The notes beneath the pieces were generated by a model. That model saw nothing but the letters and a program-made list of their open reading frames with translations, made no database searches and had not been told where the DNA came from. Source: Phocaeicola sartorii JCM 17136 = DSM 21941 (GTDB taxonomy: Bacteria; Bacteroidota; Bacteroidia; Bacteroidales; Bacteroidaceae). From it: a stretch of DNA of 64,000 nucleotides. A program made the translations under genes and the position numbers. Where the stretch lies: contig NZ_BAKM01000016.1 in assembly GCF_000614185.1 (NCBI RefSeq), positions 1 through 64,000 of the forward strand. Reading direction: 5' to 3'. Positions within the stretch are counted from its first letter, which is position 1. The number at the start of each line of letters is the position of its first letter. This document shows positions 10,177 to 19,114 of this stretch, piece by piece.

Positions 10177-11744
10177 TTACGGAATAACACTTATAGGTAC
10201 AAAACGCCCTTTTGCAGCATTGCTACCAGAAACTATTGCAACAACCTCCCATCCTGATTGAGTCTTAATAAAAATAGGTCCTCCCGAATTTCCTCCTTCG
10301 GTATTATTATTTGAAACCATAATAGTTCCCCCAAGTTCTTCACTCAAACCATTTTGAGAACAAATAGCTGTTGAAAAAATAGGTTTTCCTTTACCCCATC
10401 CATGTGGATATCCCAGTACATATAACTGTGTACCTTGTTTAAGTTCGGTTGATATTCTTTTATTGGATTTCAAGCCCTTCTTTAAATTATTTTGCACATA
10501 AGCAAAATCAACAGCTCCACCTGCTCCAATCCGAATATTTGTTCCAGCTGGAACCTGAGCTAAAACCACAGGATTTCCATTAGCATCTTTTGCTACTTTT
10601 CCATTTATAATTTTATATACTCTATAAGGTTCTTTCAACGTATGTATTTGATCATATTTTCCCACCTCATTGATTTGATTATTCGTAAATAAATATGTAT
10701 CATTTGGAGAAACACACTTAAATTTAATCTGAATATTTCCTTGTTGAGCTAGAACATTAATCATCAATTCCTTATATACATCAATAGGATTTACTCCCTC
10801 ACGAGGATACACTACTCCGTTATCTATATAAAAACTATTTGAGTAAAAAGTACTACACACATGACGTGCTGTTACAAATTTTCCCTCCTCAAGTTGAAAT
10901 CCTGTTCCCAACCAAGAAGAAACTTCTTCCCCATTATAAAATACTGTTGCCGTTATGTGATATACATAAGGATGACAAACAGACATATCCACACTACCAG
11001 TTTGCCCTAAAGTATTGCCGTTTTCAACATATTTAACTATAACTTTAGGTTTTATTTTCTTTAACGAATCTAAAAGTCCTCCTTGATTCTCAAGTAACTT
11101 TCGTTGTTCTGTAATCAATCTTTCATTTTTAGCATTCACTTCTTTAGCATCAGCCAAAGCTAAAGTATTATCATTCAGTTGTTTTCCTTGTTGATAGATT
11201 ACATATCCCCCCCTATGGAAATTAAAACAAGCAAACATGCCAATGTCGTTATCGCCGTCTTATAGGGTCTCAAAGCCTGCTGTCTGAACAAACTCAATCT
11301 ACGAGTCAGTCCGATAGAACCCACTGTGGACTTTTTACCCGTTGGCAAAATAAATCCAAGTTTAGGGCCATTTACCGAAAGTTGTATTTCATCACCATTT
11401 TGAAGATACCATTCCGTCTTGACCGGATGGCCATTGAGAAATGTGGAATTAGTTTTTGAAATCTGAACGAGTTTCCACATATCCCCATCCTTTACAATAG
11501 CGGCATGATGTCGAGACACGGTTTTAAAACTCTCGTCGAAACGCACCTGACAATGTGAATCACGACCTAATTCAATATTGTCCACAATAATTTCTTGCGA
11601 TTCTCCAGCCCTATGATATTTACTGCTCACTTTATGTTCCAGTATATAGTACTTCTTACCCCCTGGAGTAAAAAGAGAACCCATCCCCGCTCCTACGGAA
11701 CCTGATAGGGTATTCTTATATGGTTTTGTTGTATGACCTGCCAT
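10177..11744 (-). CDS. FHA - membrane helix - trypsin-like serine protease (frameshifted in a poly-G run)
   Basis: About 522 residues after correction. Residues ~35-140 are an FHA domain (ELGRDSHCQVRF, SRHHA, NSTFLNG). A single membrane helix (about 161-180, TAITTLACLLVLISI) follows. Next comes a coiled-coil-like linker and a trypsin-fold protease with His in TARHVC, Asp in AVDFAYV and Ser in GGNSGGP. The frame changes inside a run of seven G (11207-11213 on the complementary strand); eight G gives a continuous protein. The layout places FHA in the cytoplasm and the protease in the periplasm, so phosphothreonine binding inside could control proteolysis outside. Neighbours are kinase-FHA upstream (25 bp) and a secreted protein downstream (10 bp). 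The poly-G run could be phase-variable, but similar breaks elsewhere make sequence error more likely. Confidence 0.85.
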
Positions 11745-11769
11745 TTTCTATTAATTTAAAGTTATGTAC

Positions 11770-13060
11770 TTAATATGCTTCCACTCGTAATTTAGTATCT
11801 CCTATCGAAATTATATCACCAGGACTAAACGGTAAACCATTTATAGATACTTCCTTTGAATTGACATAAGTGCCATTGGTAGATTTGCGCCAACCTCCGG
11901 TATCATACCTATCCCACTGGCCATCCCGGATAACCCAAGAACCAATATCATAGTCCAGTTCCAACGTACAATGTTTTCTTGAAATATAGCTGCTGTTTTC
12001 TTCCACGATTGCAATGTCATTATAAACGCCATCATCTTTTCTGCCCATACTAAGAATGGCACTTTCCCCTCTAAGCATATCATCAAGTTTATAGACTTTA
12101 CCATAATCTTCCCCTTGCATGATACGTAAAAGAACCCCGTTTATAATTCTAGTCTGAAAATCACGTTGCTCTTCTACGATACGAGGTCTCACCCGTTGCA
12201 TCTGTGGCACTAAAGCTAGCACTTCATCCGCATCCTGTAACCGGTTTTGAAAATCAGGGATCAAGCATCCCTCTATTAATTTGCACCAGTCTCCGCCCTC
12301 GGCTGTATCCAGCAACAAATATCGATCCCAGTCTCCATTCTTTCCTTTCCGCAGATATTGAATCAAATCACGTTCAGAATCCAATCTACCAAAGGGAAGA
12401 TCTCCGGTAATCAACTGGTACATCATCACTCCAAAAGAAAATATATCCGTTGTAGGTAAAACTGTAGCATCCTTACGAGGGTTCAATTGCTCAGGAGGCA
12501 TATACATAAGTGCCAAATATCTGTTTAGGTTTACCTAAAATATTCCTTTCAGTCATTCGCTTGTTACGATCACCGGAAATACCAAAATCAGTCAAGGCAA
12601 ACTCTCCATTCTTTTTCACCAAAACATTTTCCGGTTTCAAATCACGATGCACCTTCCCACAATTATGCAATGCTTTAAGACCACATAACACATGAGTGGC
12701 AACTTCAGCCAAGTCAAGATGGGACTGAGATGCCGCACTTAACAAATCTCCACCAGGGCAATACTCCATCACTATATAAGGATTACCTTCCACTACTCCA
12801 TGAGAAATAGAATGAACCAAATAATCGCTATTAATACGCCCCGTTTCAAACTCCATATCAAACCGTGTCATCAAAGATTCTCGTATATCCGAAGGAACTT
12901 CCCACAATTTCAAGAGTTTAAGAGCCTGCAAATTTCCACTATAATCTTTTACAGCATACACCTTTCCAAAAGATCCCTCTCCAAGTACTTTACTTACCTG
13001 GAAGCGGTTATCAATGATATCCCCTATAGCAAAATTACATCTCTGAGCAACTACCGGCAT
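11770..13060 (-). CDS. Soluble Ser/Thr kinase with C-terminal FHA domain (frameshifted)
   Basis: About 430 residues after correction. The kinase has VLGEGSFGKVY, LQALKLL, HRDLKPEN (a true RD kinase, unlike its two operon mates), DFGISG and MYMPPEQL. The frame is lost at GT/LMYMPPEQ near 12511, where two bases appear to be missing (GGCACTTATG). No membrane helix is visible. The C-terminal ~110 residues are an FHA domain (SMGRKDDG, SYISRKHC, STNGTYVN). Because the kinase is RD-type and carries its own FHA, it is a good candidate for the operon's upstream kinase, autophosphorylating and docking the other FHA proteins; this is inference. 11 bp from the upstream gene. Confidence 0.85.
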
Positions 13061-13071
13061 ATTAAATGGTT

Positions 13072-13821
13072 TTATTCATGAAACTCAAACAATCTGTTTC
13101 CCAAAAGAATAATATCACCATCGTGTAATTCCACTTTTTTCGCAGCCTGAACAAAAGTCGTTTTCTGCTCGCTTCGATCTTCAATATACCAATGTCCGTC
13201 AACCCGAGTAACAATGGCCTGCTGACGCGATGTAATAGATGAATTATTCTGTTCCGTATTATCACGATTTAAAATCACTTCTTTTCCTTCATATTCTTGT
13301 TCCTCAAAATCATGTCGTTCGTTGACTCTTTTTAAAGGTTTCAAGACAAATGTGGGATCCATCTCCATATTCATCATATATGGATTGACTGTACCACGAA
13401 ACTTATTTTTATTCCCGTCATCTGTGTTCATCCGTGTCGGGCGTCTGGCCGTTTCTCCCCCTCCTCCCGAAGCAGGACCATTGTATCCAGCCTCAAAATG
13501 AGAAGCACTTCCAGAACCTTTGATAGAGAACTTACAGTTGGGACATTTCTCTGTACCCGGACGAACAGGATAACCACATTTAGGACATTGGCTTGTTTCC
13601 TCACTATGTGAAAGATTGTCATCTTTTTGAGAGTTATAGGAACTACCGCCAAAGATTTCCTGCTCCATCACAGTCTTATTCAGCTGTTGTTCACCAGCAA
13701 AAGAATTGCCTCTTCCTGATTCATTATAAACCTCCTCATTGTCCGCTTCTAATGGCGCATGGCATTTTACGCAGACCTTTTCATTTGGCTTATTAGGCCA
13801 ACCACAGTTTTTGCACCGCAT
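13072..13821 (-). CDS. Double zinc-ribbon FHA protein
   Basis: An intact 249-residue protein. Two zinc ribbons are visible: C-x2-C ... C-x2-C at residues ~3-20 (CKNCGWPNKP ... CVKC) and again at ~78-96 (CPKCGYP ... CPNC). A low-complexity linker follows, then an FHA-like domain (about 160-249), with SSITSRQQAIV at the usual SxxH position and DGDIILLGNRLFEF near the end. The second loop lacks a canonical His, so phosphothreonine binding is uncertain. No signal peptide or membrane segment, so it is cytoplasmic. It is the first solid gene of the operon and may be the adaptor or scaffold. Confidence 0.85.
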   Translation of the reverse strand: MRCKNCGWPNKPNEKVCVKCHAPLEADNEEVYNESGRGNSFAGEQQLNKTVMEQEIFGGSSYNSQKDDNLSHSEETSQCPKCGYPVRPGTEKCPNCKFSIKGSGSASHFEAGYNGPASGGGGETARRPTRMNTDDGNKNKFRGTVNPYMMNMEMDPTFVLKPLKRVNERHDFEEQEYEGKEVILNRDNTEQNNSSITSRQQAIVTRVDGHWYIEDRSEQKTTFVQAAKKVELHDGDIILLGNRLFEFHE

Positions 13822-13857
13822 ATTTCTAAATTTAAGGTAATCACTAAAAACTAAAAA

Positions 13858-14112
13858 TCAGGAATAAACGCATAGAAAAAGCGCAAACCCGATTGTCATC
13901 CGCCTCCAGGTATCGCCAAACACCCACTGCACAAATGAACAACTTTGTCTGCGCTTCGTTATATTATAAGAAGTGGTCATAGCACCTGCTTTTTCATAGA
14001 AACAGATAGAAAAAGCAAGCCCATAGATTATACAGGTTATAATAATACGAGGTAAACAAACGTTGTAGCATTCTTCTTGTGCAGTCTTAAAATTTGGCGA
14101 TTTTAGAGACAA
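13858..14112 (-). CDS. Possible small membrane protein (doubtful)
   Basis: An 84-residue frame with two hydrophobic stretches (about residues 22-38 and 72-83), lying between the candidate operon promoter and the first solid gene. Its first 12 codons fall inside a sequence repeated 224 bp away, and it ends without a recognisable domain. It may be a real leader gene or merely open by chance. I recognise no family. Confidence 0.25.
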   Translation of the reverse strand: MSLKSPNFKTAQEECYNVCLPRIIITCIIYGLAFSICFYEKAGAMTTSYNITKRRQSCSFVQWVFGDTWRRMTIGFALFLCVYS

Positions 14113-14113
14113 G
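14076..14113. repeat. Imperfect direct repeat, copy A
   Basis: CTTGTGCAGTCTT, then an AAAATT-GGCGAT core, then GACAAG. A second copy is at 14300-14342 with a few insertions. Ends CTTGT/ACAAG are also mutually inverted. Between the copies lie the candidate operon promoter and a 10-bp inverted repeat. Confidence 0.6.
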
Positions 14114-14184
14114 ATATTAGCTAACTAACGCTCGTAAGCCCAATATTTCAAAAAGCAAAGACTTTCAAAAATCTTTGCTAATCG

Positions 14185-14215
14185 CAAATTTAAAGAAAAA
14201 AAGGAACTCACCAAT
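14185..14215 (-). promoter_or_regulatory. Candidate promoter of the kinase operon
   Basis: On the minus strand TAAATTTG (14185-14192) matches the Bacteroidetes -7 consensus TAnnTTTG. It is preceded, after exactly 19 bp, by ATTG (14212-14215; consensus TTTG). Transcription would start near 14178, about 355 nt before the zinc-ribbon/FHA gene. Confidence 0.5.
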
Positions 14216-14249
14216 GGAAAATCCACCTTTTTCTTTAAATATTAAAAAA

Positions 14250-14292
14250 TCGACAGTACTTGTCCTACATACATAAAACACTGTACTGTCGA
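14250..14292. repeat. 10-bp inverted repeat upstream of kinase operon
   Basis: TCGACAGTAC (14250-14259) and GTACTGTCGA (14283-14292) are perfectly complementary with a 23-nt loop. It sits about 35 bp upstream of the candidate -33 box, where an operator could lie. Confidence 0.65.
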
Positions 14293-14299
14293 AAACAGC

Positions 14300-14342
14300 C
14301 TTGTGCAGTCTTTATAAAATTGGCGATATTCCAGAGGACAAG
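14300..14342. repeat. Imperfect direct repeat, copy B
   Basis: Second copy of the CTTGTGCAGTCTT ... GGCGAT ... GACAAG element found at 14076-14113. The pair flank the promoter and inverted repeat. Confidence 0.6.
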
Positions 14343-14588
14343 CGCTATTTCATTGTCAAATATACGCTATAAAAAAAAGATTCAAAATTAAGATTTGTTC
14401 AGAAATGGATTATATCAGCCGTTTTAATAATTATCCGATCTAAAATAGAGACTATCCTGCCAAAATTCTTTTCTCAAAGAAACATGTTCCAGCTCTGAAT
14501 TAATAAAAAACGGTATTTATCAACCCAAAAGGGTCACGCCGGAATCCGACGAGACCCAGTCTTGCCTCCCAAAAGACAAATACAAAAT
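14343..14588. other. Spacer without visible gene
   Basis: Together with 14113-14342 this forms a ~475-bp non-coding region between two minus-strand genes. Beyond the repeats and promoter listed separately I see no gene, RNA or strong terminator. Confidence 0.5.
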
Positions 14589-14945
14589 TTATTCTTCTAT
14601 CAACTCGTACTTTCCTTCCGGGAACCAGCGCTCCAGTATATTATCCACCTCCGACTCTATTTCGGGAGTCACATAGCGGCATACTTTCTTATAAGCATAA
14701 ACCAAAGATACCGCCTCATCAATCCATCCGATAACCGGCAACCGCTTTGCCGAGATCAAATCGACCGGCAATACCAGATACGAAAGTGCCGCCACAATCA
14801 GCATTTTATCCGAAGAGGGAGTTTCAGGACTTCGCAATACATAATACAATAAAAGTACAGGACGGGCAGTCGTCCTACCGGCAGCCTTTGCATAATCCGT
14901 TATTCTCTCCCACAGCAGCTCATAATCCATCATGTATTTCTTCAT
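14589..14945 (-). CDS. YkvA family (DUF1232) membrane-associated protein
   Basis: An intact 118-residue protein. The central segment (about residues 45-80) has the DUF1232/YkvA signature: a PSSDKMLIVAALSYLVLPVDLIS stretch with the YLVLPxDLI core followed by LPVIGWIDEAVSL. The family is widespread and small, with one or two amphipathic or membrane helices; function unknown. It is downstream of the barrel protein gene on the same strand with an 83-bp gap, so it may be independent. Confidence 0.85.
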   Translation of the reverse strand: MKKYMMDYELLWERITDYAKAAGRTTARPVLLLYYVLRSPETPSSDKMLIVAALSYLVLPVDLISAKRLPVIGWIDEAVSLVYAYKKVCRYVTPEIESEVDNILERWFPEGKYELIEE

Positions 14946-15028
14946 TTTTATCTATTATTTTATCAAGGGTAATTATCTATTGTCTCGTTAAATTCAGGAA
15001 CTTATGTTCATTAAAACGATTATCTTGT

Positions 15029-17353
15029 TTATTTTCCGGTACTCATCACTCCGGAATCATTATCACTATTGTTCACTTTACGCTGACCGGCTTTAAACTT
15101 ACGGCCAAACGAAAAATGATAAGAAACACTTGCCAAGAACATTTGCGAGCTCTCTTTCACATAATTCGCTTTTTTATAGGAAGCATATTTATTCCAATTC
15201 TCGGTCTGCTGCTTATAATTATCCGTAAACGGATTGAAAGCTCCCAAACCTACACGCAAATTCTTGTGCGTATAATACATCGCTAACATTTGAATGTTTT
15301 CACCACCAGACAAAGTTTCCCCCCAGAATTTATTAAAATTGGTATTCATTTGCCAGAAAAGAGAAAACTGCTTATAATTGAAAGATACCATAGCATTACA
15401 ATACCAGTTTGTATAAGTATGAGAATACATATTGCCATGGCTCATATAATGATTCACCCCACCGGTAAACGAGAACTGCAACATGTCCTTAACAGGACCG
15501 ACACGCAAAGTCAGACGCCCCGACAATTTCTGCCAGTCCTTCTGGTTGTCCCATGTCTGTACAATTTTGTCACCATCCTGATATTTCTCATCCATAATAG
15601 CCTTCGGCTGATAATCATACGCTCCCCACAGACTAGAATAGAATATGCCTTTCTGCCATTCGTATGTCAACTCGGTATGATAACGCAGATAGGATTTCAA
15701 ATTCGGGTTGCCCCGCCTGATTTGCAACGAATCCACCATCTGCTCCACCGCACTTAAATCCCCCAATGACGGAGAAGCATTACTGATATCGGACTTCCAA
15801 CGGATGAATGAATTTCCCGGCAACGTGTAATGCAGCACAAAACGGGGGTTAAAACTATAATTCTCATACAAATCATCACCACTTTGTTTGTAATAAGAAC
15901 GGGTAACACCTACACCCAATCTGTAGTCCAATTTATTCAACTTTCCGCGGTATTCACCATAAGCGTATGTATCTCCTTGGTTCATATCCGTTTCATAATA
16001 ATGACCGTTACGGTATTCATTATTGGCAAAAGACTGGGTATGACGCAAACCGAAACTCAACGAATTCCCCTTAGAAAATTGCTTCTCATAAATCGCCTCC
16101 CCAATCAGAGAATATTTATCCCCTGATACATTATTATGAATGTCAGTCAACAACTCGCCTTGCAAGCTTTCCTGATACAAACGGCGTGATTTTTCCCGGT
16201 TATAAGTACCTACCACATTGAATATCAAGAGTTGCTTGTTCTTCAATCCCTGCTGATAATAAAGATCCAACGAAGGACGAGTCCAGCTATTTTTGGTACG
16301 GTCTATCATATCCACCTTATCATCAGGTGCGGAAACATTGACCAATACCCCTTGATAATCCATGTGTGGCTGGCTATTACTTCTCAAACGAAAAGTAGCA
16401 CTGAACAAAGAGTTCTCGGTCTGCTGCAAATTATAGTTCACACTTAAATTATTCATAAACATGGATCCATGCCCCGGTTCACCTTCTTCTATACGATGCA
16501 GTGTCGTTCCGTCCGCCAGGTGGAACACTTCTTCATTATCCCGATACATGCCATAGAAATCGCGAGGACCTGTATAAAACGAGACTCCAAACTCCGACTT
16601 TTTATGGTTCACTTTCCCAAATACATTATGTTCTCCCCACATGGTATTCATCCCCTGAGTCAAATCCATCCCAAAGTTACCACCCGTATCCGGACGGCGG
16701 ACAATATAGTCAAGCACTACCTCGGCGTTCCCATAACGCAGTCCCGGGTTGTCATGATACTCTATGCGGATAATGTCTGACGGCTGTAATGCCCTAATCT
16801 CTTCTATTTCAGCTTTCGCCCCATTGATACGGAGCTGAAGTTCTCCACCTCCCAGCACTCCTATCTCATTATTCATCGGATTGATCTGAATACGGGGAAG
16901 CATCATCTGTTGCAACAAGTTGACTCCATTTGTCGAGACCTTCATTTGTCGCTCGGAAGGAAAGATCAGCTTACGATCCGGCTGACTGACCTGTGCGGAA
17001 GCACTGACCGTGACACCTTCCATAGCCACAGCATCATCTTCCAAAAGAATCTCCCCCAAGTTCACATTCTGTTTAATACCGTCCAATACAATAAACTGCG
17101 TACGATAGCCCACACTGGAGATCGCCAACAAATAATCGCCTGCATAAACCTTATTCAGCAAGAAACCGCCTTTTCCATCCGTGGTAGTCCCTCCAACAAA
17201 AACAGAATCTGCTGTTTGCAAAACCACATTGACATATTCCGCGGCCTTTCTGCTTGCCGCGTCTTTCACAGTACCCTTTATCATTATTTTTTGGGCAAAA
17301 ACTCCCTGCACCATACTGGCTGTCAGTATGGCTATTATTACTATTTTCCTCAT
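15029..17353 (-). CDS. Outer-membrane beta-barrel protein (TonB-dependent-receptor-like)
   Basis: An intact 774-residue protein with a signal peptide (residues 1-20, ending GVFAQ). A carboxypeptidase-regulatory-like beta-sandwich (~22-105; KGTVKDAASRKAAEYVNVVL) precedes a plug-like region (~130-215) and a large barrel rich in alternating aromatic strands. The C-terminal strand ends in YHFSFGRKF. This matches the outer-membrane beta-barrel family 3 proteins of Bacteroidetes, which resemble TonB receptors but often lack a SusD partner; none is nearby. Substrate unknown. Divergent from the sensor-like gene at 17507, which may regulate it. Confidence 0.85.
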   Translation of the reverse strand: MRKIVIIAILTASMVQGVFAQKIMIKGTVKDAASRKAAEYVNVVLQTADSVFVGGTTTDGKGGFLLNKVYAGDYLLAISSVGYRTQFIVLDGIKQNVNLGEILLEDDAVAMEGVTVSASAQVSQPDRKLIFPSERQMKVSTNGVNLLQQMMLPRIQINPMNNEIGVLGGGELQLRINGAKAEIEEIRALQPSDIIRIEYHDNPGLRYGNAEVVLDYIVRRPDTGGNFGMDLTQGMNTMWGEHNVFGKVNHKKSEFGVSFYTGPRDFYGMYRDNEEVFHLADGTTLHRIEEGEPGHGSMFMNNLSVNYNLQQTENSLFSATFRLRSNSQPHMDYQGVLVNVSAPDDKVDMIDRTKNSWTRPSLDLYYQQGLKNKQLLIFNVVGTYNREKSRRLYQESLQGELLTDIHNNVSGDKYSLIGEAIYEKQFSKGNSLSFGLRHTQSFANNEYRNGHYYETDMNQGDTYAYGEYRGKLNKLDYRLGVGVTRSYYKQSGDDLYENYSFNPRFVLHYTLPGNSFIRWKSDISNASPSLGDLSAVEQMVDSLQIRRGNPNLKSYLRYHTELTYEWQKGIFYSSLWGAYDYQPKAIMDEKYQDGDKIVQTWDNQKDWQKLSGRLTLRVGPVKDMLQFSFTGGVNHYMSHGNMYSHTYTNWYCNAMVSFNYKQFSLFWQMNTNFNKFWGETLSGGENIQMLAMYYTHKNLRVGLGAFNPFTDNYKQQTENWNKYASYKKANYVKESSQMFLASVSYHFSFGRKFKAGQRKVNNSDNDSGVMSTGK

Positions 17354-17479
17354 TTTTATTTTATGATTTTTTCTGTTTACAAGATGGCCTGTCCTGCTTA
17401 AAAGTCATTGTTTTACACTTTAGACGCCAGAAGATGAAAAAAAGTTGCACTTTCCGAAACTTTTTGGTTAAAAAAGGGT

Positions 17480-17487
17480 TATATTTG
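17480..17487 (+). promoter_or_regulatory. -7 box for the sensor-like gene
   Basis: TATATTTG matches TAnnTTTG and lies 20 bp before the start codon at 17507. No TTTG lies at the ideal distance; the nearest, at 17462, leaves a short 14-bp spacer. Confidence 0.45.
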
Positions 17488-17506
17488 CAGAAAACCTGTT
17501 TCAATA

Positions 17507-19002
17507 ATGAAAAAAATTCTTCTAACATTAGCACTTGCCTTTTGTTGTGTTGCAGGGCAAGGACAGACAACAGCTACACCGACAGGTGTCAATATTAAAG
17601 AATTAAATGCAAAGTGGGCAAAGTTCACTCAGTATGCCGAACAAAAACAAATAAGCAAAGCGGTAGAGGAGGGAATACGTGTGAGTACGCTTTTTACTCA
17701 AAACAGACAATACAAAGAAGCCTTTGCCACGTGCCGGCAAATGGACGCACTGATTTATCATAGTGAGCAAGAAAAAAAATCCCCTGAATACAAATTACGT
17801 TTCATGGTGGGCAAAGAACGCTTGCGTATGTATACGAATCTGAAGAATACAGAACAGTGCAAGATACTCTTGCAACAACTTCATTCCTACACTGACCAGT
17901 TAAAATCAGATTCTTTACAAGAAGAACTTCTGATGACGGAAGCCAATTATTATCAAACTTTCGGCATGACAGACAAAAGCCTGGAATGTTACAAAAGCCT
18001 GTTCCAAAAGCGCTCTGCCGGTAAAGACGAAAAGGGAATAGACCAATGTTATAAAGACATGCTGGGATATGCGGAGCAGAACAATAACGCCCCACTGGCC
18101 ATTGCCATGAGAAAACTTTATACTTCATGGCAAGACTCCATAAAAGCAGTCAAAACAGCCAATGAGCTAAACACACTGCAACAAAAATATGAGACCAGTC
18201 AAAAAAATCTACGGATAAAAGAAGACAAGATTACTACAAATCTAATTATTATCATTGCACTATGTGTGTTATCGGCCATACTGGCCGCCGGATTATTGTT
18301 CTTGGCCGCCCTGTTATTCAAACACATCCGCCAGGTAAAGAAATTGAAAAACAGCTTGCAGATAGCAAATGAAAACAATGAACAGAAGTCCAAGTTTATC
18401 GGCAACATCAGCGCCAGATCGAACCAAGCCTGAATACAATAGATGAAGCTGCAAAGGAAACAACCCCCACTCCGGTCTTACATGAAAACATCAAGGCACT
18501 GAAAGAACTGATGACAGCTATCCAGACGTATATTTCACTGGAAGAGACACGCGAAGAACATTATCCGCTAAAGGAACTGAACATAAATACGCTATGTGAA
18601 AGTATCATGGAGAAAGCGAAGATAAATTTCAAGTCCGGAGTAGAAGCCGTGGTAAACGTTCCACGTGTAAATATCAAGACAAATGCAGAAGAATTGGAAC
18701 GCATATTAAACCATTTACTGAACAATGCGGCGGCATATACGGAAAGCGGTAAAATTTCACTGGAATTTAAAAAACGAAGCGCTCATACACATCAGTTCAT
18801 ATTAACTGATACGGGAACGGGAATTCCGGCTGAAGCGCGTGAGAAACTGTTCAAACCATTTGCTGAAATACGCGATTTAACGCAAGGGAACGGATTAGGA
18901 CTCCCCACCTGCAGCCTTATCGCTTATAAGTTAAATGGAACACTGGCTTTGGATACTGATTATAAGAAAGGAACCCGGTTCATACTGGAACTTCATGTAT
19001 AA
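17507..19002 (+). CDS. TPR-like sensor with histidine-kinase ATPase domain lacking the H-box His (frameshifted)
   Basis: About 498 residues after restoring one C near 18414. Signal peptide (residues 1-20), then a helical region (~25-240) with TPR-like spacing, then one membrane helix (about 247-270), then a dimerisation helix and a HATPase domain (N-box ILNHLLNNAAAY, DTGTGIP, GNGLGLPTC). Where ordinary kinases have S-H-E-[IL]-R-T-P-L, this protein reads S-A-Q-I-E-P-S-L, so the phospho-accepting His is absent. It may be an ATP-binding regulator rather than a classical kinase. No response regulator is adjacent. Divergent from the barrel protein gene. The frame break sits just after the dimerisation helix begins and is probably a sequence error. 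Confidence 0.75.
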
Positions 19003-19013
19003 TATATAGATTC

Positions 19014-19074
19014 CACAGGTTAACACGGATTATTCATTTTGTAATAAACTTGATCTAATCCGTGTTAACCTGTG
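19014..19074. repeat. 19-bp perfect inverted repeat between convergent genes
   Basis: CACAGGTTAACACGGATTA (19014-19032) and its exact complement (19056-19074) flank a 23-nt loop. It lies between the ends of two convergent genes and could terminate both. It shares sequence style (CACAG, CGGATTA) with palindromes at 20340 and 55832. Confidence 0.8.
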
Positions 19075-19114
19075 ATGTTTTTCTGTATCTCTCCGCTAGT
19101 GAGATTATAAATAA

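Noticed and set aside
1034-13060. Idea that the kinase frameshifts next to the APE motif are a selected inactivating switch in all three kinases
   Set aside because: Two of three breaks lie there, but the third kinase is intact at this point, and similar one-base losses hit unrelated metabolic genes.
16469-16780. Open frame on the plus strand inside the outer-membrane barrel gene
   Set aside because: It is a shadow of the minus-strand barrel gene: no domain, no promoter, and the composition is as expected for an antisense frame.
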